Below are positions 12,112 through 23,637 of a stretch of 64,000 nt of DNA, one piece after another. Position numbers and translations under genes: made by a program. Position 1 is the first letter of the stretch; every line of letters begins with the position of its first letter. The DNA lies in NCBI GenBank assembly GCA_037157565.1, contig JAZHRO010000019.1, positions 18,970,001 to 19,034,000 of the forward strand. The letters run 5' to 3'. The notes under the pieces are model-generated. The model did no database searches. It was not told the DNA's origin and saw nothing but the letters and a program-made list of their open reading frames with translations. Source of the stretch: Thalassia testudinum (lineage: Eukaryota > Streptophyta > Magnoliopsida > Alismatales > Hydrocharitaceae).

Positions 12112-13340
12112 TGATGAGGAGTGGCTCATCATAGTTAAAATGCTCAAGTTAGGCTAGAAACTAGTTTAAACACTACATAATTAACATAAGAAAAGGGTTA
12201 ATTGTGAGAATTAATAGAAATGACCTAAAATAGCAAATTTTTGTTAAAAATGCAAACTTAGGTCACAAATTGAGATATTCTATTCAAAAATGTAATTTGA
12301 TGATCCAAATTGCAAATTGAACACATGATTGAGTCCAAAAGTAGAAATCAAAAGTTGAATTAACTTCCTAAATGTTTAATTAAGCTCCAACAAAAACTTC
12401 GTTGCATTTGGACATCATTAGGACCTTGCAATCATTACATTACATCTAGGTCCACAAGTCATTCACATTTATCTACATTTAAAGCCTTCAGGGACCTAAT
12501 TGTATGCCCCTAAGGACCGTGTTGTAACACTTCTTTCTACTTATGGTCCTAGGCATAATTGTTGTACCGTTCCAATCCAAGGGCCTCCGTGCAATTCTTC
12601 CAATTCACCTATTGTAGCCGAAGGTGCACTGTAGCACAAAGAACACGGCCAATCACAGCCGTTGCTCCCGTGTGCCTTGATCCTATAATCGAGCCTCATC
12701 CAATTTGCACGCGCTCACGCATGTGGAATCACCCCTCGCCTCAGATCCCTCCTAACGGTGGGATTTTGATTTGAACCCTTCACGCCCCTCTCAAGCCCAT
12801 CCCATCGCCCATGCCCTAATCACCTAAATCCACCATGGAGGTGTTCTGATCCATTGTATCAGCTACTTAAACACCTCCATAGCTCGCACGCACGCCATCG
12901 ACCTCCTCTCCTACTTCCTTGAAGTGATCTTTTCATCCTCTCCAGCTTCCTCCCCACTTAGCCCTTGTTCCGTCACCCTTGGAAAAGGAATTCACCTTCC
13001 TGCGACATCTCCTCACCGCTAAGGACCACATAGCACCTGAGGGGGACTCTGAGCTCCACTAGAGGGCTTTCATCCATTGGAGATCCTCCCCCACTTGTTG
13101 CTGCAGCCACCAGCTACAGATCTTCTCCACAGGTCCCATTCTTCCTGTTAGATTAGGATAACTACTTTATTAGTGTAATTTAGTGCTTTCTAGCTTAGTT
13201 TAGATTGGTTAGAGTAGAAAACATTGGTTGATCTGATCTAGTTTAGTATAACTTAGGAGTAGAGTAGATTAGAGTCACTCCAACCTCTTTGATCAATTTA
13301 GATTAGAGAGGAGTTTTTGCACACTTCTCCATTGATATAT
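12112..13340 (+). mobile_element. Element X, left part: unidentified old insertion, probably LTR-like
   Basis: Interrupts copy B. It starts TGATGA within a short hairpin (TGATGAG, 6-nt loop, CTCATCA). The far end at 27421-27426 is TCATCA, so the ends are a 6-bp inverted repeat of TG...CA form. Flanks TTAAG (12107-12111) and CTAAC (27431-27435) may be a decayed 5-bp duplication, which would leave ATTA between the terminus and the duplication. Inside are an AT-rich start, a GC-rich C/T-heavy middle near 12640-13140 and a weak TATA-like CTACTTAAACACC near 12863. No coding domain was recognised. Without Element 1 it is about 4.9 kb, within the range of very long plant LTRs; a LARD or other element is also possible. 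Confidence 0.4.
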
Positions 13341-14698
13341 TGTAACGACCCGATTCCCGAGTCCCTACGAGACACGAGAACCGGACCGACTCGACTAATC
13401 CCAAGACCCAGTCGTCCAACGAGGAAGTAACCAAAAGACAGTAAAATAAACCACATTCAGCATGAATATAACTAACAGTAAGAAAGTACAGCAGTAAGGA
13501 AAGAAACTACTATAGTAGGCACCACCACAACAGTAAAACAACATTTATCATATAACCAAAAACTGCAGGTAAAGAAGGTACAGCGGAAACAAAAACTACT
13601 CACTAGAACAGAAACAAAAAGGGGTACAAAGCTGTGGTAACTCTACTGGACCCTACTCGGCCCAGCGTCCTCTGCAGCCGCCGACCCTGGCTGCTCAACA
13701 CCTGGTCCTGAAAAAGGTAACGAGTGTAACACGTCAGCAAAACACTGAGTAGAGTGGCAAACTAACTAAAGGCAACAGTAGAGTGTGCAGGAGCTGTTAT
13801 GTTCTATTACTTCCTTTATTTACATCTTTCAATTTTTCTTACTATTTCATTTATTTCTCAGATCCTTTACTTGATCTCGAATGTCCTCGTGGGATGATCT
13901 TGATTGCAGTCTTTTCCAAAAGTAGAAGTAGCACGTGGTGCTCTCCTGGCCGGGAGAGTCCCCCGTGGTGATCCTACCCTCAGTCAACCGCCCCAAGGTC
14001 ACTGACAGACGTAACGGTGACTACGGCACGCGCGATAAATGCACAGGTAGCTAGCCCGTACTGGCACGCGGTCAATCGTTTCCGTTAACGGGTGCGCCCA
14101 AAGCACAGCACGGAACCAGGGCAGAGCCCTCTCAGTAACAGGGGTCCAACCCCTCCACAGTAACCAAACCGGGGCCTTGCCCCTCCACAGTCCGCGCACC
14201 CTCGCCTGACTACCCTGGTTTGCCCTAGTGGGCCTAACAAGTCGGTGAAGGAGGCTAGCAGAACCCCGGGGCCCGTGGGGTAGCTAGTACTCTCCTAACA
14301 CTACTAGCTCTCCTCGGTACTACGTACACGAGGGCCAACAAGTCGGTACAGAGCGGCCAATCCTAACCCCGGGTCCCTGGGGCGGCTGGCCCCACTCTGC
14401 ACTAAACAGGTACAGGTACTTCCCTTGGTACTGCGTACCCAAGAGACAGTACAAACTACATCTCAGTTCCATTCCTTTTCTTTCCAGGAGTTCCACTCCT
14501 AATTCCCCGTAGGGTTCCAGCTCTTTATCTCAGAACATCATATGTTTCACTTTCCAGATTCACGTTCTCAAATTCCATGATCTCAACATGTTTCTTTATT
14601 CATAACAGTCAGCTGTTAATTAAATTTACAGGCAGCTTTATATATTCCTTTCCATTTTTCGAAGACTGCAGTAATATACATTCCACTAGTTTTTCCAT

Positions 14699-14835
14699 CC
14701 TAGGATTCATGCCATATCCTAGGATCTATCATAAAATCTAGTTTTCCGGCCCTAGGATTCATGCAACACCTAGGAGCTATCATTCCATATATTTCTCATT
14801 CCTAGGATTCATGCAATGCCCTAGGTTCTAGTTAT
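14699..14835 (-). repeat. Degenerate minisatellite in Element 1 3' LTR
   Basis: Three imperfect units containing CCTAGGATTCATGC followed by CCTAGGATCTATCAT, or GAGCTATCATT in the second unit. This is the counterpart of the regular 52-bp units in subfamily B LTRs, with altered spacing. Equivalent stretches occur at about 22425-22560, 48070-48200 and 55797-55925. Confidence 0.75.
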
Positions 14836-15911
14836 GGTTCCATACTTTAACAGATTTTATTAATACTTAAAGCCACTCTACCAGGTACAACAGGAGTAAT
14901 GGGGGCGTGACCGGGAATCCCGCGTGCCTCCGCGACTCTCAAGACTGCAACCGAACGAGGTCCTATCACAAGGATCAAACACAAGGAGAGTCTCAAAATA
15001 GGGTATAGCTACTGTAGGCGGGTAGAGGAATTAATTCTGAAACGAACGCAACTCGAATCGTGGAAAACGGAGCCCAAACGGGCCCTAAACGGGTCGAGAA
15101 AGACGATACTGTGCAAAATCAGACGTCTGGAACTCCTTCCAGACGTCTTAAACGGTGGATCAGAGAATTACCTGTTCGGCTTGGTTCCCCGGACGTCCAG
15201 AAGCCTGCAGGGACGTCTTTCCTAGATCCCAGACGTCCGATGGTCACTCCGGACGTCTGGAGGTCACTCCCGCCGTCTGGTACAACTTCCAGACGTCTGA
15301 TTCGCAAAGATGACGAATCAGAGAACCTACGCACAGCCAACCCCCCCTCCCTCAGTACGGTCAGTCGACAAAAACGAAGAAGAAAGCGGAAACTCACCTT
15401 TCAGACGTCTGTATGATCTCACAGACGTCGACCTTGCCGTCTGGATATCAATCCAGACGTCTGATTCTGGAAATTTTTCCAAAATCAGAGCCCTGCTCGG
15501 CCTCCGCTCGCGACGCCGCCCGCGTCGCACCTCGCGCGTACGCTGCTCCGCCCGCAGTAGGTCCCTCTCCGCGACGCTCTGCGCCTCTGCGCCCTCCGCC
15601 GGCCGGCCAAGCCGCTCCTGGCGAGCTCGCCCTCACGGCAGAGCCCCGCCTTCGCACGCCGCAGCTCCTCCGCGCTCACTGCGGCTGCCGATGCCACTGC
15701 GCCCTCGCGCCCGCTCGCTCTCGCGCACAGGCAGGAGAAGAAGGAGGAAGATGGCGGAGACGGGAGGGGAGGCGCGCCCCCCGTTTTAACGCCGCGCGGA
15801 GAGGAGAGAGAAGGCGGTCGTAGCCGCCTGCAGCCGCAGAGAAAAAGGGCAGAATCGCAGGTCTGCGCGCACAGGCGCGCAGACGAATATCCCGTGCGAG
15901 CATAACTGTTC

Positions 15912-16022
15912 GCCAGACATCTGTAAACTATCCCGGACGTCTGGTCAGACGTCTGGATGTGATCCCAGACGTCTTGACAGACGTCTGGGCCACCTCCCAG
16001 ACGTCTTAAAAGGCGTCTGGGG
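15912..16022. repeat. CCAGACGTCTGG palindrome cluster at the U3 end (3' LTR, Element 1)
   Basis: About seven copies or half-copies of CCAGACGTCTGG packed in 110 bp at the outer U3 end. Some are spaced by only about 14-22 bp. The core GACGTC is the C-box form of the ACGT motif that plant bZIP factors bind, so an enhancer role is possible but untested. A second, looser cluster of about eleven lies at 15119-15470. Confidence 0.8.
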
Positions 16023-16037
16023 CACGCGCTCGTTACA

Positions 16038-16123
16038 ATATAACAAACTCAAAGGAAGTTTCGTCCCCGAAACTTGCGCCAACTAGGGTGCGGAAAAAGG
16101 ATGTCCAAATAACCATAACAAAC
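16038..16123 (-). other. 3' untranslated stretch of Element 1 between gag-pol stop and 3' LTR
   Basis: Where a purine tract is expected beside the LTR, the minus strand reads AACTTCCTTTGAG then TTTGTTATAT, which is not purine-rich. A hairpin GTTTCG-TCCC-CGAAAC sits just upstream and corresponds to the GGGGACGAA-type motif common near the end of Tekay elements. A 15-bp direct repeat, ATAACAAACTCAAAG, occurs at 16040-16054 and 16115-16129; the second copy contains the stop codon. Element 2 has the same arrangement. Confidence 0.6.
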
Positions 16124-19100
16124 TCAAAGAGGACCGAAGCCGGTCCGAAAAGACGTACCCGCGAAAAGCTCTGGGTACCGCTCCCGCATTGCTGCCTCAG
16201 GCTCCCAGGTAGCCTCCTCGTACCGCTGGCTCCTCCACAAAACCTTTACCAGGGGTACTTGCTTTCGTCTCAACCTGCGGACTGCTCGGTCTAGGATCTG
16301 TACTGGCCGCTCGGGGTAGGTCAGGTCGTCGCTCACCTCGACGCTCTCGTGACTCAGTACGTGGCTGGGATCGGCTACGTACTTCCTGAGGTTGGACACG
16401 TGGAACACGTCGTGCACACCAGAAAGCTGCGGGGGAAGGGCAAGTCTGTAAGCAACGGGTCCAACCCGCTCCAGGACCTCAAAGGGCCCCACGAACCTCG
16501 ACGCGAGCTTCCCTCTCACCCCAAATCGCTGTAAGCCCTTCATGGGCGAAACACGAAGAAAGACGTGGTCCCCAACCTCGAACTGCACCTCTCTGTGTCT
16601 GCGATCTGCGTAGCTCTTCTGTCTGCTCCTGACAGTGCGGAGTCGTCTATGGATCTGCTCAACTACCTCCTGACTCTGCCGGATCAACCTGGGGCCAACC
16701 TCCCACTTGGTCCCCACCTCAACCCAACTCAAGGGTGTCGTGCATTTCCGTCCGTACAGAGCCTCGTAGGGAGCCATGCCGATGCTCGAGTGATAGCTGT
16801 TGTTGTATGCAAACTCCACCAGGGGCAGGTGCTCCTCCCAAGAGCCCCTCCAGTCTAGTACACAGGCACGCAAAAGGTCCTCAAGTGTCTGTATCGTGCG
16901 TTCCGACTGTCCGTCCGTCTGGGGGTGGTAAGCCGTGCTAAACCTCAACCTCGTCCCCAAAGCCTGCTGAAACTCAGCCCAAAACTGGGACGTAAAGCGG
17001 GTATCCCGGTCGGATACGATCTCCCGCGGAACTCCGTGTAGTCGCACCACATCACGGATATACCTCTCTGCCAACTGTGCTGGTCCCAAAGTGACTCGGA
17101 TCGGTAAGAATCGTGCCGTCTTCGTCAATCTATCCACTATTACCCAGACTGCGTCGTGTCCTCGCTGGGTAACAGGTAAGCCCACCACCAAGTCCATGGT
17201 GATGCTCACCCACTTCCACTCTGGCACTGGAAGCGGCTGAAGCGGCCCTGCAGGCCTCTGATGCTCGGCTTTCACCTGCTGGCACACTAAGCACTGCTGC
17301 ACGAACTCACCCACATCCCGCTTCATCCCTCTCCACCAGAATTCGCGTCTCAAGTCATGGTACATTTTCGTGTTTCCGGGATGTATGGTGAATCTGGAAC
17401 CGTGTGCCTCAGTCAGGAGTTCTCTCAACAGCTCCTCGTCTCTGGGGACGCACAGCCGTCCCCTCAAGCGTAACACCTGGTCTGTGAAAGAGAAGTCCCC
17501 TGGGTCCCCTGACAGTACTCTGTCGCGCAAAGACTGCAAGTACGGATCGGCCATCTGTCCCGTGATGATGCGGTCTATCAACTCTGGCCTGGTCTGCCGT
17601 GTCACCGTCACTGCCCCACAGTACCCTCGTAACTCTAGAGGTCGCCAACTGCCCACCTCCTCCAAAAGGCTCCAACTCTGTAACTGTAGACTGGCCAAGC
17701 GTGCGGGCGCCTTACGGCTCAAGGCGTCAGCCACCACATTGGCCTTTCCCGGGTGGTAGGAGATGCTGCAGTCGTAGTCCTTCAGGAGCTCCAACCAACG
17801 TCTCTGTCTCATGTTGAGCTCCTTCTGGTCAAAAAGATATCTGAGGCTCTTGTGATCTGTAAAAATCTCGAAGGTCTCACCGTACAAGTAGTGCCTCCAT
17901 GTCTTCAGCGCGAAGACAACAGCTGCCAACTCTAGATCGTGGGTAGGGTAGGTATGCTCATGGGGCTTCAGTTGCCGCGAAGCGTAAGCGACCACGTGAC
18001 CCCTCTGCATGAGCACACCTCCTAACCCCTGCAAGGAAGCGTCCGTGTACACAACGAACCCGCCACTACTGTCAGGGATGGTGAGCACGGGAGCCGAGGT
18101 CAACCTCTCCTTCAGCTCCAGAAAACACGCCTCACAGGCGTCTGTCCAAGCGAAAGGCACATCCTTCCGAGTCAACTGTGTCATAGGACGTGCAATCTGC
18201 GAAAACCCTCTGATGAACCATCTGTAGTAACCTGCCAGTCCCAGGAAACTGCGAATCTCAGTGACTGAACGCGGTCTCTCCCACCTGAGCACTGCCTCGA
18301 CCTTGGCGGGATCCACCGCCAGGCCGTCTCCAGAGATCACATGACCCAAAAAGGTCACCTCCCTCAACCAGAACTCGCACTTGCTGTATTTGGCGTACAG
18401 CCTGCGTCGTCTCAGAGTGTCCAGAACCATCCGCAAGTGCTGTCCGTGCTGCGTCCGATCTCTAGAATAGATGAGTACATCATCTATGAAAACCACCACA
18501 AACTGGTCCAAGTACGGTCTGAACACCCGGTTCATCAGGTCCATGAAAGCAGCGGGGGCATTGGTCAGCCCAAACGGCATGACCAAAAACTCGTAGTGTC
18601 CGTACCGGGTGCGGAAAGCTGGCTTGGAGACGTCGGTCTCCCTGATCCTCAACTGGTGGTATCCAGACCTCAAGTCGATCTTGGAAAACACCGTGGCACC
18701 CCGCAACTGGTCAAACAAATCGTCGATCCTCGGCAGCGGATATCTGTTCTTGATGGTGACCCTATTCAGCTGTCGGTAGTCCACACAAAGGCGTAGGGTC
18801 CCATCCTTCTTCTTCACAAACAGTACCGGGGCTCCCCAGGGAGACGCACTGGGCCTCACGAAACCCTTCTCCAAAAGGTCCTGCAACTGAGACTTGAGCT
18901 CTCGCAGCTCAAGCGGTGCCATTCTGTATGGCGCGGTGGAGATGGGGCTGGTCCCTGGCACTAGTGAGTTCTCAAACTCGATCTCACGCTCGGGCGGTAG
19001 TCCTGGTAACTCGTCTGGAAACACGTCGGGGTACTCTCTGACCACCGGGATGCTCTGGAAGTCTGCCACGGGGCTGTGCTCTGCCACCACACAAGCTAAG

Positions 19101-20887
19101 AAGCCCTCACACCCCTGGCTCAAAAGTCTCGCCTCCCGAAGTGCCGAAATGCACCTGAAACCTCCATCCACTGGCTGCCCGTGAAACTCGAAGGAAGGCA
19201 ACTCCGGAATGGAGAATACAATCTTCCTCTCAAAACAGTCTACCAAGGCGTGGTAAGCGGACAGCCAATCCATCCCCAGAATCACTCCAAAGTCCTCCAT
19301 CTGTATCATAATCAGGTCAGCTGGCAGGCTGTGTCCCCCGATGCTGACCCCGCAACCCGTGTACACCTCCTCAGCTACAAACAGCTGACCACTCGGACCT
19401 CTGATTACGAACGGATTCTCTAACAATGTATAATCCTGGTCCAAACTAACTGTGAAACTGGCTGCGACAAACGAGTGCGTAGCGCCGGAATCGAAAAGCG
19501 TGTAAACGAGTCTGCCAGAAACTGAAACCATACCTGCTACCACGGATCCCGAAGCTCTGGCGTCCCTGTGTGTTAGGGCGTTGATACGCCCCTCAGCTCT
19601 AGGTGCGGACGAAGCAGCCACACTCTGCGTTGGACGGGTAGGTGCTGGCCGGTACCCTCCTCGCGACTGCGGTCCTCCTCCTCGCGCCTGGAAACCGCGG
19701 CCTCCTGCGCGCCCTCCAGTGCTCTGCGCGGGAAGTATTTGCTGACCTCCTGCCCTAGATGGGCAGTCCCTCCTGACGTGGCCCGGCTGGCCACACTGGT
19801 AGCAGAGGGGAACCCGACTCCCGCCCTCAGTGAGTCCCTGCTGTCGGCTAGGCGGGGGTCCGGTGCTGGCGACTGGCCCCTGTCGAGGGCCCCCAAAGGC
19901 CACTGATGGCCCTGCACAACGTGACGGCTCTCCTGCGGACGCCACGTGTCTCCGTTCTCGCCGGCCCTGTGAGAAGTCTGGCTGAAAGGGCCTCTTCCGC
20001 CCGCCGTCGGTCTCTCGCGCGGACGGGTTGGTCTCCTCGTAAGTCATAGCTGCCTCTACCACCCTCGAAAATGTCGGCAGCTTCAGGGGTTTGACATACC
20101 CCCGGATCGCAGGCCGGAGCCCCTCGGTGAACCTCCAAAGGCGCTCCTCCTCAGTGGCTACCGCTGTCGCTGCAAAGCGAGACAGCTCCAAGAAACGTGT
20201 GCGGTACGCGCTCACGGTCATCGTCCCTTGGCGGAGAGTGTGGAACTCCCGCCTCCTCTGGTCCTGCCACGTCTGGGGAAAGTACTGCTCGCAGAAGAGG
20301 GTGACGAACTGGTCCCACGTCGGCTCGTCCCGCTCCTGTCCCCGGACTGCCCTCCACCACCGGTGTGCCGCACTCTCCAGCTGGTACGTGGCAAAGGCCA
20401 CGCGGCACTCCACCGGGGGGCGAAGGGTGTCGAAGATCTTCTCCAGCTGCTCAAGCCAGTCCTCTGCCTCGGTCGGGTCCTCATCCCCCTTGAAGGAGGG
20501 GGGCTTCAGCTTCCGGAACTGTCCGAAAAGCTCGAAGTGGTGCTGTAGGGGAGGTGCTGGTGCACCTCCAGGCGAAGGTGCCTCGTGTACAGAAGTGTTG
20601 GAGGAAGGTGGGGGCGGCAAGGGCCCATCCCCTCCCTCGTGTCCAGCGTCGCGTCCGTCGCGTGGTCCCACAGAGGACTCCCCCTCTGCAACCCCAGGAG
20701 GAGGTGCTCGGGGCGGTGGGTGGAGCTCCTCTCGTACAATATCCCGTATCAGTCTGGCGAGGTCCTGGGCCTGGATGCCAGGGAGAGGTGGCCGGTCCAC
20801 CGAGATGTCAACGACAGCACGTCCACCTCGCCGACCTCGCCCTCGGCCGCGCCCGCGGCCATTCTCGCCAGTCCCACGACGAGGCAT
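16124..20887 (-). CDS. Gag-Pol polyprotein of Element 1 (chromovirus; PR-RT-RH-INT-chromodomain)
   Basis: One frame of 1587 codons encodes every protein for retrotransposition. Residues are counted from the ATG at 20885-20887; the frame stays open further 5' only to a GTG, so the ATG in MPRRG is preferred. Order: basic/Pro-rich N-terminus; retrotransposon gag domain about 115-285; CCHC knuckle [14 protein letters not shown] 362-375; aspartic protease DSGA 466-469; reverse transcriptase about 640-860 with FIDD 800-803 (the Ty3 form of YxDD); RNase H with D949, E986, D1011; integrase zinc finger H1162, H1169, C1199, C1202; catalytic D1232, D1293, E1329 (D,D35E); C-terminal chromodomain about 1528-1570, thought to steer integration to heterochromatin. 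The stop is TGA at 16124-16126. No frameshift or missing key residue is seen. The single gag-pol frame and type of chromodomain fit the Tekay/Del lineage. Confidence 0.95.
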   Translation of the reverse strand: MPRRGTGENGRGRGRGRGRRGGRAVVDISVDRPPLPGIQAQDLARLIRDIVREELHPPPRAPPPGVAEGESSVGPRDGRDAGHEGGDGPLPPPPSSNTSVHEAPSPGGAPAPPLQHHFELFGQFRKLKPPSFKGDEDPTEAEDWLEQLEKIFDTLRPPVECRVAFATYQLESAAHRWWRAVRGQERDEPTWDQFVTLFCEQYFPQTWQDQRRREFHTLRQGTMTVSAYRTRFLELSRFAATAVATEEERLWRFTEGLRPAIRGYVKPLKLPTFSRVVEAAMTYEETNPSARETDGGRKRPFQPDFSQGRRERRHVASAGEPSRCAGPSVAFGGPRQGPVASTGPPPSRQQGLTEGGSRVPLCYQCGQPGHVRRDCPSRAGGQQILPAQSTGGRAGGRGFQARGGGPQSRGGYRPAPTRPTQSVAASSAPRAEGRINALTHRDARASGSVVAGMVSVSGRLVYTLFDSGATHSFVAASFTVSLDQDYTLLENPFVIRGPSGQLFVAEEVYTGCGVSIGGHSLPADLIMIQMEDFGVILGMDWLSAYHALVDCFERKIVFSIPELPSFEFHGQPVDGGFRCISALREARLLSQGCEGFLACVVAEHSPVADFQSIPVVREYPDVFPDELPGLPPEREIEFENSLVPGTSPISTAPYRMAPLELRELKSQLQDLLEKGFVRPSASPWGAPVLFVKKKDGTLRLCVDYRQLNRVTIKNRYPLPRIDDLFDQLRGATVFSKIDLRSGYHQLRIRETDVSKPAFRTRYGHYEFLVMPFGLTNAPAAFMDLMNRVFRPYLDQFVVVFIDDVLIYSRDRTQHGQHLRMVLDTLRRRRLYAKYSKCEFWLREVTFLGHVISGDGLAVDPAKVEAVLRWERPRSVTEIRSFLGLAGYYRWFIRGFSQIARPMTQLTRKDVPFAWTDACEACFLELKERLTSAPVLTIPDSSGGFVVYTDASLQGLGGVLMQRGHVVAYASRQLKPHEHTYPTHDLELAAVVFALKTWRHYLYGETFEIFTDHKSLRYLFDQKELNMRQRRWLELLKDYDCSISYHPGKANVVADALSRKAPARLASLQLQSWSLLEEVGSWRPLELRGYCGAVTVTRQTRPELIDRIITGQMADPYLQSLRDRVLSGDPGDFSFTDQVLRLRGRLCVPRDEELLRELLTEAHGSRFTIHPGNTKMYHDLRREFWWRGMKRDVGEFVQQCLVCQQVKAEHQRPAGPLQPLPVPEWKWVSITMDLVVGLPVTQRGHDAVWVIVDRLTKTARFLPIRVTLGPAQLAERYIRDVVRLHGVPREIVSDRDTRFTSQFWAEFQQALGTRLRFSTAYHPQTDGQSERTIQTLEDLLRACVLDWRGSWEEHLPLVEFAYNNSYHSSIGMAPYEALYGRKCTTPLSWVEVGTKWEVGPRLIRQSQEVVEQIHRRLRTVRSRQKSYADRRHREVQFEVGDHVFLRVSPMKGLQRFGVRGKLASRFVGPFEVLERVGPVAYRLALPPQLSGVHDVFHVSNLRKYVADPSHVLSHESVEVSDDLTYPERPVQILDRAVRRLRRKQVPLVKVLWRSQRYEEATWEPEAAMRERYPELFAGTSFRTGFGPL

Positions 20888-21051
20888 CTCCTGCAAGGAG
20901 AGGCGAAACAAAACGGAAACGTCAAAACAGACGGTACCTAACAACACTTCTAAGAGCTCATGTCAAGAGATATGTTGTGGTGGCTACTCTAGCTATAAAC
21001 ATGTGAATTGGTTATTTTCCAATCAGTTGATTCACTTCTTGGGACGACCTT

Positions 21052-21063
21052 GCTCTGATACCA
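21052..21063 (-). promoter_or_regulatory. Primer binding site, initiator-Met tRNA (Element 1)
   Basis: On the minus strand TGGTATCAGAGC follows the 5' LTR after a 3-base spacer (AGA). It is complementary to the 3' end of plant initiator methionine tRNA, the usual primer for minus-strand DNA synthesis in Ty3/gypsy elements. Confidence 0.93.
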
Positions 21064-21843
21064 TCTTGTAACGACCCGATTCCCGAGTCCCTACGAGACA
21101 CGAGAACCGGACCGACTCGACTAATCCCAAGACCCAGTTGTCCAACGAGGAAGTAACCAAAAGACAGTAAAATAAACCACATTCAGCATGAATATAACTA
21201 ACAGTAAGAAAGTACAGCAGTAAGGAAAGAAACTACTACAGTAGGCACCACCACAACAGTAAAACAACATTTATCATATAACAAAAAACTGCAGGTAAAG
21301 AAGGTACAGCGGAAACAAAAACTACTCACTAGAACAGAAACAAAAAGGGGTACAAAGCTGTGGTAACTCTACTGGACCCTACTCGGCCCAGCGTCCTCTG
21401 CAGCCGCCGACCCTGGCTGCTCAACACCTGGTCCTGAAAAAGGTAACGAGTGTAACACGTTAGCAAAACGCTGAGTAGAGTGGCAAACTAACTAAAGGCA
21501 ACAGTAGAGTGTGCAGGAGCTGTTATGTTCTATTACTTCCTTTATTTACATCTTTCAATTTTTCTTACTATTTCATTTATTTCTCAGTTCCTTTACTTGA
21601 TCTCGAATGTCCTCGTGGGACGATCTTGATTGCAGTCTTTTCCAAAAGTAGAAGTAGCACGTGGTGCTCTCCTGGCCGGGAGAGTCCCCCGTGGTGATCC
21701 TACCCTCAGTCAACCACCCCAATGTCACTGACAGACGTAACGGTGACTACGGCACGCGCGATAAACGCATAGGTAGCTAGCCCGTACTGGCACGCGGTCA
21801 GTCGTTTCCGTTAACGGGTGCGCCCAAAGCACAGCACGGAACC

Positions 21844-21909
21844 AGGGCAGAGCCCTCTCAGTAACAGGGGTCCAACCCCTCCACAGTAACCAAACCGGGG
21901 CCTTGCCCC
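21844..21909 (-). other. Three consecutive small RNA hairpins in the LTR leader (Element 1 5' LTR)
   Basis: AGGGCAGAGCCCT (21844-21856), AGGGGTCCAACCCCT (21866-21880) and GGGGCCTTGCCCC (21897-21909) are each self-complementary and about 20-30 bp apart. Counterparts occur in every LTR copy, for example 5155-5215, 32634-32695, 44016-44078 and 62015-62080. They lie far downstream of the promoter, so they would be in the 5' leader RNA. Function unknown. Confidence 0.55.
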
Positions 21910-23508
21910 TCCACAGTCCGCGCACCCTCGCCTGACTACCCTGGTTTGCCCTGGTGGGCCTAACAAGTCGGTGAAGGAGGCTAGCAGAACCCCGGGGCCC
22001 GTGGGGTAGCTAGTACTCTCCTAACACTACTAGCTCTCCTCGGTACTACGTACACGAGGGCCAACAAGTCGGTACAGAGCGGCCAATCCTAACCCCGGGT
22101 CCCTGGGGCGGCTAGCCCCACTCTGCACTAAACAGGTACAGGTACTTCCCTTGGTACTGCGTACCCAAGAGACAGTACAAACTACATCTCAGTTCCATTC
22201 CTTTTCTTTCCAGGAGTTCCACTCCTAATTCCCCGTAGGGTTCCAGCTCTTTATCTCAGAACATCATATGTTTCACTTTCCAGATTCACGTTCTCAAATT
22301 CCATGATCTCAACATGTTTCTTTATTCATAACAGTCAGCTGTTAATTAAATTTACAGGCAGCTTTATATATTCCTTTCCATTTTTCCAAGACTGCAGTAA
22401 TATACATTCCACTAGTTTTTCCATCCTAGGATTCATGCCATATCCTAGGATCTATCATACAATCTAGTTTTCTGGCCCTAGGATTCATGCAACACCTAGG
22501 AGCTATCATTCCATATATTTCTCATTCCTAGGATTCATGCAATGCCCTAGGTTCTAGTTATGGTTCCATACTTTAACAGATTTTATTAATACTTAAAGCC
22601 ACTCTACCAGGTACAACGGGAGTAATGGGGGCGTGACCGGGAATCCCGCGCGCCTTCGCGACTCTCAAGACTGCAACCGAACGAGGTCCTATCACAAGGA
22701 TCAAACACAAGGAGAGTCTCAAAACAGGGTATAGCTACTGTAGGCGGGTAGAGGAATTAATTCTGAAACGAACGCAACTCGAATCGCGGAAAACGGAGCC
22801 CAAACGGGCCCTAAACGGGTCGAGAAAGACGATACTGTGCAAAATCAAACGTCTGGAACTCCTTCCAGACGTCTTAAACGGTGGATCAGAGAATTACCTG
22901 TTCGGCTTGGTTCTCCGGACGTCCAAAAGTCTGCAGGGACGTCTTTCCTAGATCCCAGACGTCCGATGGTCACTCCGGACGTCTGGAGGTCACTCCCGCC
23001 GTCTGGTACAACTTCCAGACGTCTGATTCGCAAAGATGATGAATCAGAGAACCTACGCACAGCCAACCCCCCTCCCTCAGTACGGTCAGTCGACAAAAAC
23101 GAAGAAGAAAGCGGAAACTCACCTTTCAGACGTCTGTATGATCTTACAGACGTCGACCTTGCCGTCTGGATATCAATCCAGACGTCTGATTCTGGAAATT
23201 TTTCCAGAATCAGAGCCCTGCTCGGCCTCCGCTCGCGACGCCGCCCGCGTCGCACCTCGCGCGTACGCTGCTCCGCCCGCAGCAAGTCCCTCTCCGCGAC
23301 GCTCTGCGCCCCCTGCGCCCTCCGCCGGCCGGCCAAGCCGCTCCTGGCGAGCTCGCCCTCACGGCAGAGCCCCGCCTTCGCACGCCGCAGCTCCTCCGCG
23401 CTCACTGCGGCTGCCGCTGCCGCTGCGCCCTCGCGTCCGCTCGCTCTCGCGCACAGGCAGGAGAAGAAGGAGGAAGATGGTGGAGACGGGAGGGGAGGCG
23501 CGCCCCCC

Positions 23509-23514
23509 TTTTAA
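23509..23514 (-). promoter_or_regulatory. Putative TATA-like element of the Element 1 5' LTR
   Basis: Minus strand GGCGTTAAAAGG, about 250 bp from the LTR start. It aligns in position and context (CT-rich CCTCCC following) with clear TATATAA boxes in subfamily B LTRs at 31024 and 38646. It is a poor TATA match; the assignment is inference. Confidence 0.4.
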
Positions 23515-23637
23515 CGCCGCGCGGAGAGGAGAGAGAAGGCGGTCGCAGCCGCCTGCAGCCGCAGAGAAAAAGGGCAGAATCGCAGGTCTGCGCGCACAGG
23601 CGCGCAGACGAATATCTCGTGCGGGCATAACTGTTCG

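Larger units (their letters stand above)
13341..16037 (-). mobile_element. 3' LTR of Element 1
   Basis: 2697 bp, at the left because the element reads on the minus strand. Terminal inverted repeat TGTAACG/CGTTACA. It holds a degenerate minisatellite at 14699-14830, palindrome clusters at 15119-15470 and 15912-16022, and a GC-rich core between them. The last ~340 bp (from about 15700) match the 3' LTR of Element 2 base for base by eye, including an AGACAT variant at 15913, while differing at about seven places from this element's own 5' LTR. Confidence 0.95.

Noticed and set aside
12559..12774. 71-codon frame in the GC-rich part of element X
   Set aside because: Short, no domain, in a region that looks like LTR leader sequence.
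15912..16022. Evenly spaced palindromes considered as a CRISPR-like array
   Set aside because: Units are 10-12 bp with variable short gaps, lie in plant LTRs and recur in every copy; nothing resembles spacers or cas genes.
20888..20947. Upstream extension of gag-pol by 20 codons
   Set aside because: It would start at a GTG codon, not expected as a start in plants; the ATG at 20885-20887 fits the MPRRG gag start and is present in Element 2 as well.
20091..21071. 326-codon plus-strand frame opposite gag, also open in Element 2 (53461-54441)
   Set aside because: Antisense of GC-rich gag and leader; composition is Pro/Arg/Ser-rich shadow sequence, with no independent domain and no promoter.
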